From Bryobacterales bacterium (GTDB taxonomy: Bacteria > Acidobacteriota > Terriglobia > Bryobacterales > Bryobacteraceae), in contig JADLBD010000169.1 of the NCBI GenBank assembly GCA_020847975.1, positions 1 to 64,000 of the forward strand: a stretch of 64,000 nt of DNA, written 5' to 3'. The translations under genes and the position numbers were made by a program. Below are positions 59,680 through 64,000 of this stretch, one piece after another. Position 1 is the stretch's first letter. Each line of letters starts with the position of its first letter. The notes under the pieces were generated by a model, which was given only the letters and a program-made list of their open reading frames with translations, made no database searches and was not told where the DNA came from.

Positions 59680-60894
59680 ATGAGCGCCAGAACTACCATG
59701 ATTCGTTGGATTCTTTCCGCCATCCTCGTCCTGATGCAGACGGCCTGTAGCGGCCCTTATTCCACTGGGACCGTCAACGCAACCGGCACCGGCAGGCCGC
59801 CAACGGTCCTGGTGAAAACGCTGGAAGTAGAGAATATCCCCGAGGTCATCAGCGCCACGGGGGAACTGCTGGCGGAGGATGAGGCTACGCTGCGGGCGAA
59901 AGTTCCGGGACGGGTGGCGAAGCTCTACGTCGATCTCGGCAGCCGGGTGAACGAGGGCGACCCGATCGCGGAGTTGGAGAAGGAAGACTACGATTTGCGC
60001 CTGCGCCAGGCGGAGGCTTCCGTCGAACAGACTCGCGCGCGCATCGGACTTGGCCCTGGGGACGCTGACACCATAGATCCCGAAAAGACCTCGATCGTGC
60101 GGCAGGCGGCCGCCTCGCTCAAGGAGGCGACGCTGATGTACAACAATGCCAACGAACTCTTCAAGAAGGGCATTGTTTCGAGCGTGGATTTCCAGCGCGC
60201 GGACGTCGCTTTGCAAGCCGCCGAAGCACGCCGGCAGGCGGCCATCGAAGAGGTTTACCGCACCATCGCCGAAATCCGGCAACACCGCCACGAAGCCGCC
60301 CTGGCTAAGCAGCAGCTTTCTGATACGGTGATCCGGGCTCCGTTCCGCGGCGCCATTACGCAGCGGATCGCCACGCTTGGCGAATACCTGGCCGTCAATG
60401 CCCCGGCTGTTGTCCTGGTCCGCTGGCATCCGCTGCGGGTTCGCTTGAGCGTGCCGGAACGACAGGCGTACAAGGTGAAGGCCGGCCAGCGGATTGACCT
60501 GACGCTGGCGGGGCAAGCCACGCCCCAACCCGGCCGCGTGGTACGCATTTCACCGGCCATCGAAGCGCAGAACCGCTCGCTTACGGTGGAGGGCGAGGCG
60601 CCGAACGAGGACGGACGTCTCCGCGCCGGATCGTTTGTCGAGGCAACCATCGTGGTGAATCCGGATGCGCGGGGAATCGCCGTACCCATGCGCGCGATCT
60701 TGAGTTTCGCCGGCGTGGACCGCGTCTTCGCCGTCTCCGGGAATTCCCTGGAAGACCGGCAAATCCGCCAGGGCAGGCGGCTCGGCGGAGAACGGGTCGA
60801 GGTGGCGGAAGGACTCAAACCCGGCGACCGCATTGTCCTCGAGCCAAGCGACCGTTTCACCCCTGGAATGAAGGTGGAAGTGGCAGGGCGCTGA
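59680..60894 (+). CDS. RND membrane-fusion (periplasmic adaptor) lipoprotein
   Basis: A 404-residue HlyD/AcrA-type adaptor. The signal ends in a lipobox (LMQTAC, Cys ~23). The barrel-sandwich lipoyl half-motifs are VPGRVAKLYVDLGSRVNEGD and VIRAPFRGAITQRIATLGEY, separated by a coiled-coil hairpin (~105-215) and followed by a beta-barrel domain. ATG 59698 is a possible alternative start. One base after its stop the transporter gene begins, so they form one efflux operon. Drug or metal specificity is not visible. Confidence 0.93.
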   Translation: MSARTTMIRWILSAILVLMQTACSGPYSTGTVNATGTGRPPTVLVKTLEVENIPEVISATGELLAEDEATLRAKVPGRVAKLYVDLGSRVNEGDPIAELEKEDYDLRLRQAEASVEQTRARIGLGPGDADTIDPEKTSIVRQAAASLKEATLMYNNANELFKKGIVSSVDFQRADVALQAAEARRQAAIEEVYRTIAEIRQHRHEAALAKQQLSDTVIRAPFRGAITQRIATLGEYLAVNAPAVVLVRWHPLRVRLSVPERQAYKVKAGQRIDLTLAGQATPQPGRVVRISPAIEAQNRSLTVEGEAPNEDGRLRAGSFVEATIVVNPDARGIAVPMRAILSFAGVDRVFAVSGNSLEDRQIRQGRRLGGERVEVAEGLKPGDRIVLEPSDRFTPGMKVEVAGR

Positions 60895-60895
60895 C

Positions 60896-63800
60896 ATGCA
60901 GAAACTCGCGGAAGTCTGTATCCACCGGCCGGTATTCGCCGTGATGCTCATCATGGCCCTCATCGTGGTGGGCGGTGTTTCCTACGGCAAGCTGGGAATC
61001 GACCGCTTCCCCGATGTCGATATCCCCATCATCAGCGTCCGCACGCAGTTGATCGGGGCCTCGCCAGAAGAAATTGAAACCACCATTACCCGCCGCATCG
61101 AGGATGCCGTCGCCACTGTGGAAGGCATCGAAGACATTCGCTCCACGTCCACGGAGAGCATGTCCATTGTCACCATCACGTTCAACCTGAAGCGGAACAT
61201 CGACGTGGCCGCGCAGGACATTCGTGATGCGGTGGCCACGGTGATCAGCCTGCTGCCGCGCGACGCCAAGCCGCCGCTCATCCGCAAACTCGACACGGAA
61301 GCCTCCCCCATCCTGAGCCTGGTGGTTTCCGGACCGCGCACTCCGCGCGAGCTTTACGAACTGGCCGACCGCGAAGTGAAGGACAACATCGAATCGCTCG
61401 GCGGTGTGGGGCAGGTGATGGTGATCGGCGGGCAGCAGCGCGCGGTGAACGTTTGGGTGGACGCCAATCGCCTCGCTGCTTATAAAATCCCCATCATCAA
61501 GGTGCGCGACGCCGTGGAACGGCAGAATTCGGAAATCCCCGGCGGGCGTGTGGATGAAGGCAGGCGGGAGCTGGTGCTGCGCACCCTCGGCCGTTTCGCC
61601 GACCCGCGCATGTTCAACGACCTGGTGGTGGCCACCATCGGCAATGCTCCTGTCCGTATCCGCGACATCGGCTATGCCGAAGACGGCCATAAGGAGCAGC
61701 GCACCGCCGCCCGCTATGACGGCAAGACGGCGGTGGCGTTGCAGGTCCGCCGGCAATCGGGAGCCAACACCATCGAGGTGATCCACAACGTCAAGGAGAG
61801 GCTTCCGCGGATCCGGCAAGTGCTGCCGCCGGGGGTGAACCTCGATATTGTGCAGGATCAGTCGCGCTACATCGAAGCCGCGTTCCATGAAGTGCGCCTG
61901 CACCTGATTCTCGGGAGCATTCTGGCTTCGCTCGTGGTGCTGCTGTTCATGCGGAACTGGCGCGCCACCATAATCGCGGCGGTGGCCATTCCCGCCTCCA
62001 TCATCTCCACGTTCGGCGTGATGTACGCGTTCGGGTTCACGCTCAACAACATCACGATGCTGGCCCTGGTGCTGATGGTGGGCGTGGTGATTGACGACGC
62101 CATCGTGGTGCTGGAGAACATTTTCCGCTTCATTGAAGAGAAGAACCTGCCGCCGATGAAAGCCGCGGTGCTCGCAACCAAGGACATCGGCCTCGCCGTC
62201 ATGGCGACCACGTTCAGCCTGGTGGTGATCTTCCTGCCCGTGTCCTTCATGTCGAGCATTTCCGGGCGGTTCCTCTACAGCTTCGGTGTGACGGCGGCGG
62301 CAGCGATTCTGGTCTCGCTGCTGGTGAGCTTCTCGCTGACTCCGATGATGAGTTCGCGAATGCTGAAAGTGCAGCATCATGCGCACGCGCCCGGCGAATC
62401 CGATTCCGATTCGCGCCGCGGCTTCTACGGAATCCTTGACCGCATCTACACGAAGTTCCTGTGGTGGTCCATGCATCACCGCATGATTGTCGCCTCCTGC
62501 GCCGTGGTGGTGATCTTCTCCTGCGTCCCGCTCTACAAAATGGTGCGGCAGGAATACATTCCCACGAATGTGGATGAAGGCGAGTTCGAATTGAACATCA
62601 CGGCGCCGGAGGGCGCAAGTCTTGCCTCGATGGAGGCGGTGCTGCGGCACGTGGAGAAGGATCTCTTCGCGCTGCCGGGAGTGGAGCATCTGTTGGCCAC
62701 GGTCGGCGCCAGCTATCTCAGCGCTGTCAACAGCGCCCAGTGTTTCGTGCGTATTGGGAATGTGGAGGACCGCGTTTTCTCCATTCCGCGCCTGATCGAG
62801 AAGACGCTGCAGGGAAAGCCTCTCGACGCCTTCCGCGGCATCTACTCACAACGCGATGTGATGCAGGCCATCCGCGCCATTTTCAAGCAGTATCCCGATC
62901 TGCGCGTTCAGGTGCGCAACTCGCAGACGATCAACCAGGGGTCGGCGCCAGTGGATATTGACTTCGTCATCCGGGGGCCGGAACTGGAGGCTCTCAGCAA
63001 CTACAGCGAAACGATGCGCACCGAGGCGATGAAGATCCCCGGGTTGGTGGACGTCGACACCACCCTCCGCATGACCAAGCCGGAACTGCGCGTGTCGATT
63101 GACCGCGACCGCGCGGCGGACCTCGGCGTGGACGCTGCCGACATCGCGGATTCGCTCCGCATCATGGTGGGCGGCGACGACGAAGTGTCGCGATTTCGCG
63201 ACGACAAACTCGCTGAGGATTACGACGTCGAAGTGCGGCTCACCGGTGTGGACCGCCGCGATGCGAGCGCGGTTTCCAACCTCTATGTGCCGGCGCGCAG
63301 CGGGCAGATGGTTCGTCTGGACAATGTGGTGAAGCTGAAGGAAGGAATGGCTCCCTACCGCATTGAGGGCTTGAACCGCCAGCGCCAGGTGGGCATCCGC
63401 GCCAACATCGCGCCCGGCTATGCGCTCGCTGACCGGCTGGAGGAGATGTTCAAACTCGCCGCAAAGCTGAACATGCCCGTGGCGTACTCGACGGCGGTGA
63501 TCGGACGAGGGCGTGAATTCGAGCGCACGTTCGGCGAGTTCCTCATCGCCTTCCTGCTCTCCATCGCGTTCATGTACATGATTCTCGCTTCGCAATTCGA
63601 GAGCCTCGTACATCCCATCACGATCCTGCTCAGCCTGCCGCTTGCCGTTCCGTTCGGCTTCTATTCACTGTGGCTGTTTCAGGATACGCTGAACCTTTAT
63701 TCCGCGCTCGGCATCCTGGTGCTGTTCGGTGTTGTGAAGAAAAACTCGATTCTCCAGATTGACCACACCAACAACCTGCGGCGTTTGGAAGGGATGAACC

Positions 63801-64000
63801 GGCTGGATGCCATCATGCAGGCCAATCGCGACCGCTTCCGCCCGATTCTGATGACGACTCTGACGCTGGTGGCCGGGATGCTTCCGCTTGCGCTCGGCGC
63901 GGGGCCCGGCGCCGAGGAGCGGCGTTCCATCGCCATCATTGTCATCGGCGGCCAGAGCCTGTCCCTGTTTTTGACTCTGCTGGTGACTCCGGTGGCCTAC
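60896..64000 (+). CDS. RND efflux transporter, partial (runs off the window)
   Basis: The frame is open for 1035 codons to the window edge. N-terminal IHRPVFAVMLIMALIVVGGV is followed by the periplasmic porter loop (QLIGASPEEIETTITRRIED). TM4 has the proton-relay Asp pair in MVGVVIDDAIVVLENI, and a second porter loop and TM7-TM12 follow (SIAFMYMILASQFESL, LGILVLFGVVKKNSI). HAE1/MdtB-type sequence suggests multidrug efflux rather than heavy metals. Only the last few residues and stop are missing. Confidence 0.94.
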   Translation, partial: MQKLAEVCIHRPVFAVMLIMALIVVGGVSYGKLGIDRFPDVDIPIISVRTQLIGASPEEIETTITRRIEDAVATVEGIEDIRSTSTESMSIVTITFNLKRNIDVAAQDIRDAVATVISLLPRDAKPPLIRKLDTEASPILSLVVSGPRTPRELYELADREVKDNIESLGGVGQVMVIGGQQRAVNVWVDANRLAAYKIPIIKVRDAVERQNSEIPGGRVDEGRRELVLRTLGRFADPRMFNDLVVATIGNAPVRIRDIGYAEDGHKEQRTAARYDGKTAVALQVRRQSGANTIEVIHNVKERLPRIRQVLPPGVNLDIVQDQSRYIEAAFHEVRLHLILGSILASLVVLLFMRNWRATIIAAVAIPASIISTFGVMYAFGFTLNNITMLALVLMVGVVIDDAIVVLENIFRFIEEKNLPPMKAAVLATKDIGLAVMATTFSLVVIFLPVSFMSSISGRFLYSFGVTAAAAILVSLLVSFSLTPMMSSRMLKVQHHAHAPGESDSDSRRGFYGILDRIYTKFLWWSMHHRMIVASCAVVVIFSCVPLYKMVRQEYIPTNVDEGEFELNITAPEGASLASMEAVLRHVEKDLFALPGVEHLLATVGASYLSAVNSAQCFVRIGNVEDRVFSIPRLIEKTLQGKPLDAFRGIYSQRDVMQAIRAIFKQYPDLRVQVRNSQTINQGSAPVDIDFVIRGPELEALSNYSETMRTEAMKIPGLVDVDTTLRMTKPELRVSIDRDRAADLGVDAADIADSLRIMVGGDDEVSRFRDDKLAEDYDVEVRLTGVDRRDASAVSNLYVPARSGQMVRLDNVVKLKEGMAPYRIEGLNRQRQVGIRANIAPGYALADRLEEMFKLAAKLNMPVAYSTAVIGRGREFERTFGEFLIAFLLSIAFMYMILASQFESLVHPITILLSLPLAVPFGFYSLWLFQDTLNLYSALGILVLFGVVKKNSILQIDHTNNLRRLEGMNRLDAIMQANRDRFRPILMTTLTLVAGMLPLALGAGPGAEERRSIAIIVIGGQSLSLFLTLLVTPVAY

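Noticed and set aside
60857..62689. A 610-codon His/Asp-rich open frame antisense to the RND transporter
   Set aside because: The His-rich composition comes from reading Met/Val/Trp codons backwards; the RND frame is continuous to the window end.

Overview
The window looks like a chromosomal stretch of a GC-rich, Gram-negative soil bacterium, most likely an acidobacterium of the Solibacter/Bryobacter type. The basis is inference from gene content: an Oar-like TonB-dependent receptor with an N-terminal carboxypeptidase-regulatory domain, a complete Tol-Pal block, a Tat-dependent GMC dehydrogenase pair, sulfatase, Gfo/Idh and GH2 genes, YVTN and BACON-type secreted proteins, and a small gene family (384-584) that I recall from Solibacter. 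No rRNA, tRNA or CRISPR array was seen.

Layout. 1-1070 is a scar of accessory DNA: a decayed copy of the rtcB 3' end, a broken AbiEii-type nucleotidyltransferase with its small partner, and a ParD antitoxin with a truncated ParE toxin. 1059-2901 is rtcB-archease (RNA ligation). 3154-6863 holds a gluconate-2-dehydrogenase-like GMC pair followed by a sulfite-oxidase-type molybdoenzyme and its monohaem cytochrome. 6873-13425 is housekeeping and metabolism (GNAT, SDR, receiver protein, purB, Ysc84-like protein, NagB-like protein, MFS). 13340-18437 is the most coherent candidate for an undescribed system: a histidine kinase plus sigma-54 activator, divergent from a sigma-54 promoter that drives a tiny exported His-rich protein and a small exported single-domain protein. 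It also has a universal stress protein and a second, separately sigma-54-driven gene encoding a tandem duplication of that same domain. The plan resembles ZraSR/ZraP of enterobacteria, but with different effectors.

18557-27763 is sugar and sulfate-ester metabolism: MFS plus a sulfatase with an in-frame TGA, HicBA, Gfo/Idh, a YjhG-type sugar acid dehydratase, a methyltransferase and GH2. 27770-32189 is a PAS-GAF-GGDEF-EAL protein and a secreted protein with a BACON domain and three 127-residue repeats. 32315-40133 has an accessory or defence flavour: an OLD-like ATPase with a frameshifted TOPRIM-like DUF4276 partner, two tandem ~500-residue methyltransferases (one with NPPF, one with HPPF), an orphan type VI baseplate gene (tssK), and a DUF4062/TIR-like protein.

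40161-50000 has a ThuA fusion, a YVTN propeller, the TonB receptor, a dienelactone hydrolase, a Pal-like lipoprotein, an SDR and an aminotransferase. 49534-56751 is recN followed by the Tol-Pal envelope operon (tolQ-tolR-tolA/tonB-tolB-pal-cpoB). 56755-59669 has a CBM9-like protein overlapping a DeoC-like protein that lacks its catalytic lysine, a GT2 glycosyltransferase, and an apparently internally deleted GT39 gene. The window ends inside an RND efflux pump (membrane-fusion lipoprotein plus transporter).
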